A stretch of 5,145 bases of DNA from Paenibacillus sp. (GTDB lineage: Bacteria > Bacillota > Bacilli > Paenibacillales > Paenibacillaceae): contig DOJM01000567.1 in NCBI GenBank assembly GCA_003529225.1, forward strand, positions 836 to 5,980, read 5' to 3'. A model generated the notes under the pieces. It was not told where the DNA came from, made no database searches, and saw only the letters and a list, made by a program, of their open reading frames with translations. Numbering within the stretch: the first letter of the stretch is position 1; each line of letters opens with the position of its first letter. A program made the translations under genes and the position numbers. Of this stretch, positions 1-5,145 are shown piece after piece.

Positions 1-363
1 TACCACACCAAGCTGGCCGGTGCTCTCTTGCGCCTCTTCTAGCATACGCTTTGCTGAAGAAAGGTCGGCGGCGATTGGCTTTTCTGTTAACACATGTTTC
101 CCTGCACGTAATAGCTCTACAGCCATTTCTGCATGAAGATAATGAGGTGTACAGAGATGTACAACATCAATACGCTTATCATTTAGTATTTCTCTATAAT
201 CATCAATGGCATCGCAGGCATATTCTATTCCCGCTCGTGTAGCTTTTTCAGCATCAATATCTACAACTGTAAGTAGGTTTACATCTTTTATAGCTGATAT
301 TGCTTTAGCATGGAGAGGAAATATCGCCCCGCAGCCAATAATCGCTACTCCAAGTTTGTTCAT
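1..363 (-). CDS. Gfo/Idh/MocA-family oxidoreductase, N-terminal part (runs off left edge)
   Basis: This is the first 121 codons of a NAD(P)-dependent dehydrogenase, probably acting in the cytoplasm on a sugar, polyol or cyclitol. The gene starts at ATG 363-361 and stays open to base 1, so the C-terminal substrate domain is outside the window. What is visible is a complete-looking Rossmann domain. Strand 1 and the dinucleotide loop are VAIIGCGAIFPLH (residues 6-18), with the third glycine of GxGxxG replaced by Phe15. Asp35 ends strand 2 (TVVDID), which in this family usually favours NAD over NADP. CTPHYLH lies at 71-77 and HVLTEKP at 90-96, where the lysine of EKP (Lys95) is the family's catalytic lysine. 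A strong Shine-Dalgarno (GGAGGTG on the coding strand, at 375-369) sits 5 bases before the ATG and fixes the start. It follows the upstream oxidoreductase by 29 bases, so it is the fourth visible gene of the operon. Family is secure; substrate is unknown. Confidence 0.93.
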   Translation of the reverse strand, partial: MNKLGVAIIGCGAIFPLHAKAISAIKDVNLLTVVDIDAEKATRAGIEYACDAIDDYREILNDKRIDVVHLCTPHYLHAEMAVELLRAGKHVLTEKPIAADLSSAKRMLEEAQESTGQLGVV

Positions 364-392
364 TTTTACACCTCCATTAAGTATTCCATTCA

Positions 393-1481
393 CTATTTAA
401 GTTGATTAGGGGTTAGATTCATCGCTTGGGCTTGAGCCCTCAAACATAGTTCAGCAGCTTTGAAGACATGTGCTTGAGTCATAGCCAGCTCCGTCCGGTT
501 CAGACAATCGAGGATAAGTTCACCAAAGAACGGAAATCCAACTTTTCCAGCTACATGCTCGTAATGCTCCCCTTCCCCGTTCACCCAGTACACATGATCC
601 GGTGTATTTGAACGCCCGATATCGCTGTATTTGCGCAGTTCAATGTACCCTTCAGTTCCCATGATCATTGTACGTCCATCTCCCCAGGTTCCGAGCCCGT
701 CTGGCGTAAACCAATCCACACGGAAGTATTGGGTTGCCCCATTGTCTCCAACAAGCGTCGCATCACCGAAGTCCTCCAATTCAGGGTAAGACGAATGATT
801 ATAATTAGCTACCTTACTGTGAATAACTGAAGCATCCTGACAATCTGTATAATACAAAAATTGTTCAATTTGGTGGCTGCCAATATCGCATAGAATTCCA
901 CCATATTTCTCCCGCTCAAAGAACCATTCCGGACGACTAGAAGCATTTAAACGATGCGGCCCTAATCCAATGACTTGAAGAACACGACCAATAGCCCCCT
1001 GACGGATCAACCACCCCGCATAGATTGCGCTTTCAACATGAAGGCGTTCACTAAAGTAAACCATGTACTTCTGATTGGTTGCTGCGACCAAAGCTCTAGC
1101 GGATTCCAGCTGTTCAAGTGTTGTAAAAGGGGTTTTATCCGTAAAATAATCCTTTCCGTGAGCCATAACCTTAATTCCTAAGGGGCCTCGTTCTGAAGGA
1201 ATAGCTGCCGCTGCAACTAAGCGAACCTCTGGATCTTCCAATATTTCATCCATAGACTCAGCAGCCCTAACTCCAGGATATTTGGGTATGAATGCTCTAA
1301 CTTTCTCCTCATCCGGGTCATATACCCATTTCAGCTCTGCACCAGCCTCAACGAGCCCATTACACATCCCGTAAATATGACCGTGATCTAGTGCGATAGC
1401 TGCGATGATGAATTCACCTGGCTTCACTACTGGTTTAGCTTCATATGTGGGGGCATAGGTCATACCATCTTTTCTATTCAT
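393..1481 (-). CDS. Divergent Gfo/Idh/MocA-family oxidoreductase, 362 aa
   Basis: A predicted NAD(P)-dependent sugar or polyol dehydrogenase of typical family length. The N-terminal Rossmann domain covers about residues 23-140 and the alpha/beta substrate domain about 145-350. The dinucleotide loop is atypical: instead of GxGxxG it reads ALDHGHIYGM (30-39), and the usual EKP is DKTP (115-118, Lys116 the likely catalytic lysine). Asp55 in WVYDPD suggests NAD preference. The second signature is intact: GGILCDIGSH (194-203) supplies Asp199 and His203, the usual catalytic pair. About 22 residues precede strand 1, longer than in the two sister enzymes. An internal Met7 exists, but AGGAGGA (1493-1487) lies 5 bases before the first ATG and supports it. 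The stop is TAG at 395-393. It lies 30 bases after the TIM-barrel gene and 29 before the next oxidoreductase, so it is third in the operon. The family call is firm because of the second motif; the reaction is unknown. Confidence 0.93.
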   Translation of the reverse strand: MNRKDGMTYAPTYEAKPVVKPGEFIIAAIALDHGHIYGMCNGLVEAGAELKWVYDPDEEKVRAFIPKYPGVRAAESMDEILEDPEVRLVAAAAIPSERGPLGIKVMAHGKDYFTDKTPFTTLEQLESARALVAATNQKYMVYFSERLHVESAIYAGWLIRQGAIGRVLQVIGLGPHRLNASSRPEWFFEREKYGGILCDIGSHQIEQFLYYTDCQDASVIHSKVANYNHSSYPELEDFGDATLVGDNGATQYFRVDWFTPDGLGTWGDGRTMIMGTEGYIELRKYSDIGRSNTPDHVYWVNGEGEHYEHVAGKVGFPFFGELILDCLNRTELAMTQAHVFKAAELCLRAQAQAMNLTPNQLK

Positions 1482-1511
1482 CGGAATCCTCCTAATTATT
1501 TCTAATCGATT

Positions 1512-2273
1512 CTATAATAGGTTAAGCAGATAACGCAGACTAATCTCCAAGCTCTCAAAAGGATTACGACGGCAAACATCCTGCTCCACTACATACCATT
1601 CAACGCCTGTTTCACGGCAAGCAGTAATGATCTCACCGTAGTTCATGTTTCCTTCACCAATCTCAGCAAAGACTTGCTGTCTGTCTATAATCGCCATATC
1701 CTTTAAATGCACCACCTGCATTCTGCCTTCAACTTTTCGTATCCATTCCACCGGACTCGCGCCACCTGCCTGAACCCAAAATAAATCAAGTATGAAACCA
1801 ACTGCAGGATCAGTCTCATTGAGGAGCACTTCCATTCCAGTAATACCGTCAAAACGTTCAAATTCAAAATCATGATTATGATAAACAAATTGCAGATCAT
1901 GTTCTTCTTTTAGTTTTATTGCAATTTCAGATATCAATTTCGCGAATTTCCGGTAGCTTTCAAGCCCCGTACGAAATTCTTCTGGTAAACTTCCAAGTCC
2001 AATGTATTTGCACTTCCACAGCTTATGCTCTGCGGCCAGAGCCTCCAGATCGTTTACTAATCGATCCCAGGACACATGAGTCGCGCATATAGCCAGTCCT
2101 GTTTCATCCGCATATTGTTTAACGAGCTTCGAATCAATCGGACCAATGGATGAAATCTGAATGGCTTCATAACCCATTGCAGATACCTTTTGAAAAGTTG
2201 ATCTTAAATCCTCCGCGGTTTGAGTAAAATCACGTAACGTGTACATTTGAGCCGCAATCGTCGAACGGCTCAT
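1512..2273 (-). CDS. Sugar phosphate isomerase/epimerase-like TIM-barrel protein (AP endonuclease 2 fold), 253 aa
   Basis: A single-domain protein of the xylose-isomerase-like TIM-barrel superfamily, whose members include sugar 3-epimerases, hydroxypyruvate isomerase and inosose dehydratase (IolE); all are cytoplasmic and usually use a divalent metal. Recognisable elements in order are AAQMYTLRD (7-15), ATHVSW (64-69), YHNHDFEF (131-138), ILDLFWVQAGG (161-171), VVHLKD (187-192), EIGEGNMNY (204-212) and VVEQD (228-232). Asp163, His189 and Glu230 fit the last three of the family's four metal ligands. The first, usually Glu, appears to be His132 in the HNH motif. A length of 253 is normal to slightly short for the family. 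The Shine-Dalgarno is GAGAGG, about 9 bases before ATG 2273-2271; the stop is TAG at 1514-1512. It sits 24 bases after the first oxidoreductase and 30 before the second, indicating translation from one transcript. Epimerase, isomerase, dehydratase or hydratase activity are all possible; sequence alone does not decide. Confidence 0.9.
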   Translation of the reverse strand: MSRSTIAAQMYTLRDFTQTAEDLRSTFQKVSAMGYEAIQISSIGPIDSKLVKQYADETGLAICATHVSWDRLVNDLEALAAEHKLWKCKYIGLGSLPEEFRTGLESYRKFAKLISEIAIKLKEEHDLQFVYHNHDFEFERFDGITGMEVLLNETDPAVGFILDLFWVQAGGASPVEWIRKVEGRMQVVHLKDMAIIDRQQVFAEIGEGNMNYGEIITACRETGVEWYVVEQDVCRRNPFESLEISLRYLLNLL

Positions 2274-2297
2274 AGGATTTAACCTCTCTCTTTCGAT

Positions 2298-3461
2298 TTA
2301 ATGAGTTCCTTTAACATTCAATGTTATAGTTTCTGAAGCTTCCTTTTGGAAAGTCGAGTTTTTTACTCTTTCCATCAGCTTTTCGTAGAATAAATCCGAA
2401 TCCAGCGGAAGCTCCACCCAATTGTCCGTCCAAGCCGATAAATACATGGCATTTGAAAGGGTTAGTCCCTTAATCCCTTCCTCCCCGGGAGCAAGTAATG
2501 CCTCATCATGCAAAATGGCATTCGTAAAGTTCCTTAGGATTCCTTTATGCTGCTCCCCTCCACCATCTTGTACGGGTATCTCACATTTCCAACACTCTGG
2601 ACTACCGAATCCTCCCGTGAACTCTGCGTTGAACTGAGGTTCGGGTGTACGTAAACGCCAAAAGGTTAGCTTCCCATCTTCCACTACGATTTTTCCGTTG
2701 TCACCATTAATTTCAAAACGATTGGTCCCCGGCGCCTCTCCAGTTGTAGTAATAAACAGACCCGTAGCTCCATTCTCATACTCCACATAAGCGGTTACAT
2801 CATCTTCGACCTCAATATTGCGATATTTTCCAAAGTGGCAAAATGCCCTTATCCGTTTCGGCATCATCCCTGTCGTCCACTGCCATAAATCTAGTTGATG
2901 AGGATCTTGATTAAGCAATACCCCACCACCTTCACCCGCCCATGTAGCCCGCCAGCCACCAGAGTTGTAATAATTCTGCGATCTATACCAGTCGGTAATA
3001 ATCCAATTCATCCGGCGAATCTCACCTAATTCACCAGACTGAATAAGATCTCTCAGCTTCTGATATAAAGGATTAGTACGCTGATTGTACATGATTCCAA
3101 ATTTGCGATCAGACTGTGCTGCAGCATCATTCATCTGTTGAACAGCTTTCGTATAAACACCTGCAGGCTTCTCCACTAGTACATGATAACCATGCTGAAA
3201 AGCTTCAATTGCAAGTGCAGGGTGATCATAATGCGGAGTACAGATTAATACAGCATCCATGTTACGTGACTCGAATAATTCCTTTGGCGTAGAATATTTC
3301 CTAACGTTCTCAGGTAATTGCTCTTCAGCCCATTTCAAACATTCTTCTCTTATATCACATACAGCTGTAAGTTCAGCTCCCTTAATCTCACTCAGCAAGC
3401 TTTGCGCATGTGCGCTTCCCATATTCCCAATGCCAATAATCCCATAACGAACTATACTCAT
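2298..3461 (-). CDS. Gfo/Idh/MocA-family oxidoreductase, 387 aa, first gene of the operon
   Basis: A full-length predicted NAD(P)-dependent sugar or polyol dehydrogenase. The Rossmann domain shows strand 1 and loop YGIIGIGNMGSAH (6-18, a canonical GxGxxG), Asp36 after strand 2 (TAVCDI, suggesting NAD), CTPHYDH (74-80) and HVLVEKPAG (93-101, catalytic Lys98). The substrate domain carries GGGVLLNQDPHQLDLWQW (178-195), where His188 matches the catalytic histidine but Asn184 stands where most relatives have Asp. The TPHYxH and EKP blocks resemble those of the partial oxidoreductase at the left edge more than the divergent one at 393-1481. A length of 387 is at the upper normal range. The Shine-Dalgarno AAGGAAGTGA (3477-3468) begins a short distance before ATG 3461-3459; the stop is TAA at 2300-2298. 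It is the promoter-proximal gene, facing the AraC-family regulator across a 155-base divergent intergenic region. Substrate is not known. Confidence 0.95.
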   Translation of the reverse strand: MSIVRYGIIGIGNMGSAHAQSLLSEIKGAELTAVCDIREECLKWAEEQLPENVRKYSTPKELFESRNMDAVLICTPHYDHPALAIEAFQHGYHVLVEKPAGVYTKAVQQMNDAAAQSDRKFGIMYNQRTNPLYQKLRDLIQSGELGEIRRMNWIITDWYRSQNYYNSGGWRATWAGEGGGVLLNQDPHQLDLWQWTTGMMPKRIRAFCHFGKYRNIEVEDDVTAYVEYENGATGLFITTTGEAPGTNRFEINGDNGKIVVEDGKLTFWRLRTPEPQFNAEFTGGFGSPECWKCEIPVQDGGGEQHKGILRNFTNAILHDEALLAPGEEGIKGLTLSNAMYLSAWTDNWVELPLDSDLFYEKLMERVKNSTFQKEASETITLNVKGTH

Positions 3462-3503
3462 CTCTGGTCACTTCCTTATTAGAGGTTATGCTTAGAGGAT
3501 ATA

Positions 3504-3538
3504 CTTAATTTATGGACATGAACATGATTGAAATTAAG
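3504..3538. promoter_or_regulatory. Symmetric operator-like element upstream of the operon
   Basis: CTTAATTT (3504-3511) and its exact reverse complement AAATTAAG (3531-3538) flank a 19-base centre. That centre holds two head-to-tail copies of ACATGA (3516-3521 and 3522-3527), which also form CATGAACATG, almost centred on the same axis (about 3521). The element lies 43-77 bases before the ATG of the first operon gene. A site for a dimeric regulator, or tandem sites for the AraC protein encoded next door, is a reasonable inference. Short AT-rich repeats can also arise by chance. Confidence 0.4.
3509..3537 (-). promoter_or_regulatory. Possible weak sigma-A promoter for the oxidoreductase operon
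   Basis: On the minus strand TTAATT (3537-3532) and CATAAA (3514-3509) are separated by exactly 17 bases. They match the sigma-A consensus hexamers at about 3 of 6 and 4 of 6 positions. The start would fall near 3502, giving a leader of about 40 bases with a Shine-Dalgarno at 3477-3468. The -35 hexamer would lie in the right arm of the inverted repeat and the -10 would overlap the left arm. TATATC (3503-3498) is an alternative -10 but lacks a -35. The call is tentative. Confidence 0.25.
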
Positions 3539-3561
3539 GTTTATTTGTATTTAAGTAAGAT

Positions 3562-3579
3562 GTTTTAGTTAAATAAAAC
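3562..3579. promoter_or_regulatory. 18-base near-perfect palindrome over the -35 region of the AraC-type gene
   Basis: GTTTTAGTTAAATAAAAC is self-complementary at 8 of 9 base pairs; the only mismatch is G3568 against A3573. It ends three bases before the TATAAT of the regulator gene, so it covers the spacer and the -35 position. This is the place for a repressor or autoregulatory site. It is AT-rich, so chance symmetry is not excluded. Confidence 0.35.
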
Positions 3580-3582
3580 CGT

Positions 3583-3588
3583 TATAAT
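3583..3588 (+). promoter_or_regulatory. -10 box (TATAAT) of the AraC-type regulator gene
   Basis: A perfect TATAAT lies 28 bases before the first ATG of the regulator gene, with a predicted start near 3595 and a leader of about 22 bases. At 16-18 base spacing there is no good TTGACA (ATGTTT or TGTTTT) and there is no TG extension, so basal strength is probably modest. Confidence 0.6.
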
Positions 3589-3605
3589 GAGAATATACTT
3601 ACGTT

Positions 3606-3612
3606 AAAGGAG
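3606..3612 (+). promoter_or_regulatory. Ribosome binding site of the AraC-type gene, relevant to start choice
   Basis: AAAGGAG is followed by two adjacent in-frame ATGs, at 3617 and 3620. The spacing is 4 bases to the first and 7 to the second. The second fits normal Gram-positive spacing better, so the true protein may be 277 rather than 278 residues. Confidence 0.6.
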
Positions 3613-3616
3613 TTAG

Positions 3617-4453
3617 ATGATGAACAACCCAGGTAATTTGTCAGGGCGTCTCCTACAGAATCTCAAGGTTACTGTGACCCATGCCCAACTTAGTAATAGA
3701 ACTCCCGGATGGAACCGAACACTGGAAACCCCCGCTTTTAATCGGCTGTATTATATAGACGGGGGTAAGGGGAAAGTGATTATAAACGGAATTAATTATT
3801 ATCCGAAGCCAGGTCAGCTAATGATCATGCCTGCGGGGAGCACACAAACTACTGAAACTTCTGTTAATGATCCATATATCCGTTATTACTGCCACTTTGA
3901 TGCTGACATTGGGGAGTGGCCCTTATTCCATGCGGAAAAAAAATTATACATCTGCGATTCGCCTAATCCAGATTCAATAAGGGCAATCTTCGTGGAAATG
4001 ATCGAACAATTTCAAAAGGACGATGTCTTATCTATCCTTCGCACTCAGGCTTGTCTGCTTAATCTCATTGCGACTTGTCTTGAATCGAGCGGCAATAGTC
4101 ACGCAGACTTTATGACTCAATTCATACACACCGGTGACCAAGGCAAGCTAGCTCATGTGCTCCATTACATCGATAAATGTCTGAATAAGCCCATAGAGAT
4201 TGATGAATTAGCAGAACTTGTCCACCTGCACCCGAACTATTTCATTCCTTATTTCAAAAGATTCATGGGGGTGACTCCTATGCACTATGTTCAACTGAAA
4301 CGTATGGAGCACGCTAAAAGACAGCTTTCTTACACGGATTTCAGTATTTCAGATATTGCGGAGCAAGTAGGCATGGAATTGGCTCATTTCTCTAAATATT
4401 TCAAAAAGACCATGGGTCTTTCCCCATCAGCTTATCGGAATAGTACGAAGTAA
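3617..4453 (+). CDS. AraC-family transcriptional regulator with N-terminal cupin-like sensor domain, 278 aa
   Basis: A cytoplasmic DNA-binding protein, most likely the local regulator of the divergent oxidoreductase operon. The N-terminal part (about 38-100) has the beta-rich sensor pattern seen in AraC-family sugar regulators: LYYIDGGKGKVIINGINYYPKP (44-65) followed by GQLMIMPAG (66-74), typical of a cupin that binds a small molecule. The C-terminal part holds two helix-turn-helix units, about 193-225 (IDELAELVHLHPNYFIPYFKR then FMGVTPMHYV) and 243-274 (SISDIAEQVGMELAHFSKYF then KKTMGLSPSAYR), matching the AraC/XylS signature closely. Length is typical. The gene may start at the second ATG (3620) on Shine-Dalgarno spacing. 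The stop is TAA at 4451-4453. Family assignment is firm. That it controls the neighbouring operon is inferred from divergent orientation, and its ligand is unknown. Confidence 0.95.
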   Translation: MMNNPGNLSGRLLQNLKVTVTHAQLSNRTPGWNRTLETPAFNRLYYIDGGKGKVIINGINYYPKPGQLMIMPAGSTQTTETSVNDPYIRYYCHFDADIGEWPLFHAEKKLYICDSPNPDSIRAIFVEMIEQFQKDDVLSILRTQACLLNLIATCLESSGNSHADFMTQFIHTGDQGKLAHVLHYIDKCLNKPIEIDELAELVHLHPNYFIPYFKRFMGVTPMHYVQLKRMEHAKRQLSYTDFSISDIAEQVGMELAHFSKYFKKTMGLSPSAYRNSTK

Positions 4454-4555
4454 TTTAATTAGAGATGTGCCTCTGAATGGGATGGACTATAATGGAAAGA
4501 ACGACCAATCAAAAGGAACTTTAATTACATTCGGGACTTTTAGAGAGGGATTACT
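4454..4555 (+). promoter_or_regulatory. Intergenic region with possible LysR-gene promoter; no clear terminator
   Basis: TATAAT at 4488-4493 is a perfect -10 hexamer with start expected near 4500 and a leader of about 55 bases; no convincing -35 lies at 16-18 bases upstream (ATGTGC). AGAG/CTCT (4461-4464 with 4471-4474) could form only a 4-base-pair stem and has no T run, so I see no intrinsic terminator for the AraC-type gene. Read-through into the LysR gene is possible. Confidence 0.4.
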
Positions 4556-5145
4556 ATGATTGTGGATACATTACGGGTATTCGTTACAGTTGCTGAGCAA
4601 AGTCATTTCTCTAAAGCAGGAGAATTACTGAATCTATCTCAACCCGGTGTCAGTCTACATATCCGGAATCTTGAGAATGAACTAGGCGCAAAGCTTCTAC
4701 ATCGATCGCCTAAGCAAGTAAGATTAACCGAAGCGGGTACAATTCTTTATAAACATGCCAAACAAATATTGGCCCACTTTGAAGAAGCTAATCAGGAAAT
4801 ACAGATGCTTCAGGATGAAGTCACAGGCAGTATACATATTGGTGCGAGCTTTACGATTGGAGAGTATATATTACCCTCAAGACTTGCGGAATTTGCAAAT
4901 CAATACCCACAAGTCAAGCTTCAGGTGACGATCGGTAATACTGAAGAAATTATTGGTGGTGTAAGATCCAATGAATTGGATATTGGTTTTATCGAAGGAC
5001 AAGCCCATGAGAATGATCTGATCGTCACGCCTTATATGAAGGACGAGATGATTATCGTCTCCCCTGCCAACCACCCTTTATCAAAAATAGTCTCTGTGGA
5101 GCAAAGTATGCTGCAAAATCAAGTTTGGGTGCTGCGAGAGCTTGG
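4556..5145 (+). CDS. LysR-family transcriptional regulator, CysL/YwfK-like, N-terminal 196 residues (runs off right edge)
   Basis: The frame opens at ATG 4556, after GAGGG (4545-4549) at 6-base spacing, and has no stop before the window ends. The N-terminus is a classic LysR winged helix-turn-helix: LRVFVTVAEQSHFSKAGELL (6-25), LSQPGVSLHIRNLENELG (27-44), KLLHRSPKQVRLTEAG (46-61), followed by the linker helix to about 88. The effector domain starts at GSIHIGASFTIGEYILP (91-107) and includes QVTIGNTEE (123-131), LDIGFIEG (141-148) and ENDLIVTPYMKDEMIIV (152-168). ASFTIGEYILP, IGNTEE and IEG resemble my recollection of Bacillus subtilis CysL (YwfK), the activator of sulfite reductase genes, but paralogues with this pattern are common, so no symbol is given. 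It may control an adjacent gene beyond the right edge. A functional link to the sugar operon is not indicated. Confidence 0.93.
   Translation, partial: MIVDTLRVFVTVAEQSHFSKAGELLNLSQPGVSLHIRNLENELGAKLLHRSPKQVRLTEAGTILYKHAKQILAHFEEANQEIQMLQDEVTGSIHIGASFTIGEYILPSRLAEFANQYPQVKLQVTIGNTEEIIGGVRSNELDIGFIEGQAHENDLIVTPYMKDEMIIVSPANHPLSKIVSVEQSMLQNQVWVLREL

Larger units (their letters stand above)
3462..3616. promoter_or_regulatory. Divergent intergenic control region between catabolic operon and AraC-type regulator
   Basis: This AT-rich 155-base gap must carry promoters for both directions. On the plus strand there is a perfect TATAAT for the regulator gene. On the minus strand only weak matches to sigma-A hexamers are visible, which is what one expects if the operon needs an activator. 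The gap also contains an 8-base perfect inverted repeat around a tandem hexamer, an 18-base near-palindrome, and a 9-base direct repeat (ATATACTTA at 3499-3507 and 3593-3601). No riboswitch fold, attenuator or cre site was recognised. Confidence 0.75.

Noticed and set aside
51..400. Two short plus-strand reading frames (51-242 and 206-400)
   Set aside because: They lie antisense to the partial oxidoreductase, whose motifs and ribosome binding site are clear; their translations show no recognisable domain.
975..1181. Plus-strand reading frame of 68 codons
   Set aside because: Antisense shadow of the divergent oxidoreductase, with no domain pattern.
1512..1520. TATAAT on the plus strand at 1513-1518
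   Set aside because: It overlaps the stop region of the TIM-barrel gene and points against all local genes; no -35 or downstream plus-strand gene supports it.
1703..1900. Minus-strand reading frame of 65 codons
   Set aside because: A shifted frame inside the TIM-barrel gene, whose own frame carries all the family motifs.
2422..3447. Plus-strand reading frames at 2422-2637 and 3259-3447
   Set aside because: Antisense to the first oxidoreductase; low-complexity Ser/Pro/Cys-rich translations typical of shadows.
4511..4541. AAAAG/CTTTT pairing as a terminator after the AraC-type gene
   Set aside because: Only five weak pairs with a long loop and no T tract after the stem; not a convincing terminator.
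4877..5074. Minus-strand reading frame of 65 codons
   Set aside because: Antisense to the LysR effector domain, with no supporting features.
1..5145. CRISPR array, tRNA or rRNA genes, insertion sequence ends, phage genes
   Set aside because: No regularly spaced repeats, no RNA gene signatures, no transposase or integrase motifs and no terminal inverted repeats were seen on either strand.

Overview
The window looks like chromosomal DNA of a low-to-moderate-GC Gram-positive of the Bacillales. A Paenibacillus-type genome is my best guess. This rests on the purine-rich Shine-Dalgarno sequences close to GGAGG before most genes, the AT-rich intergenic DNA with a TATAAT box, and the gene set: sugar oxidoreductases and a sugar epimerase beside an AraC-type regulator, an arrangement very common in soil and plant-associated Paenibacillus. 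The species cannot be fixed from this sequence.

Layout. Positions 1-3461 hold four minus-strand genes, read from right to left with gaps of only 24-30 bases, so they almost certainly form one operon. In transcription order they are a Gfo/Idh/MocA oxidoreductase (3461-2298), an AP-endonuclease-2/xylose-isomerase-like TIM-barrel protein (2273-1512), a second and divergent Gfo/Idh/MocA oxidoreductase (1481-393), and a third Gfo/Idh/MocA oxidoreductase whose first 121 codons lie at 363-1 and which runs off the left edge. A 155-base divergent regulatory region (3462-3616) separates this operon from a plus-strand AraC-family regulator with an N-terminal cupin-like sensor (3617-4453). After a 102-base gap, a plus-strand LysR-family regulator of the CysL/YwfK type starts at 4556 and runs off the right edge.

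How the genes probably work together. Three NAD(P)-dependent sugar or polyol dehydrogenases with one metal-dependent epimerase/isomerase/dehydratase is the enzyme set expected for oxidising a sugar, glycoside or cyclitol to a keto intermediate, rearranging or dehydrating it, and reducing or further oxidising the product. Inositol catabolism and the 3-keto-glycoside routes work this way. The AraC regulator probably senses the substrate or an intermediate and controls the operon through the shared intergenic region, which contains several symmetric or repeated motifs. No transporter or glycoside hydrolase is visible, so the substrate stays unknown. The LysR gene is probably an unrelated neighbour.

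Nothing here is clearly an unprecedented system. The most interesting points are the division of labour among three diverged oxidoreductases, two of which have atypical signature motifs, and the operator-like structures between the operon and its presumed regulator.
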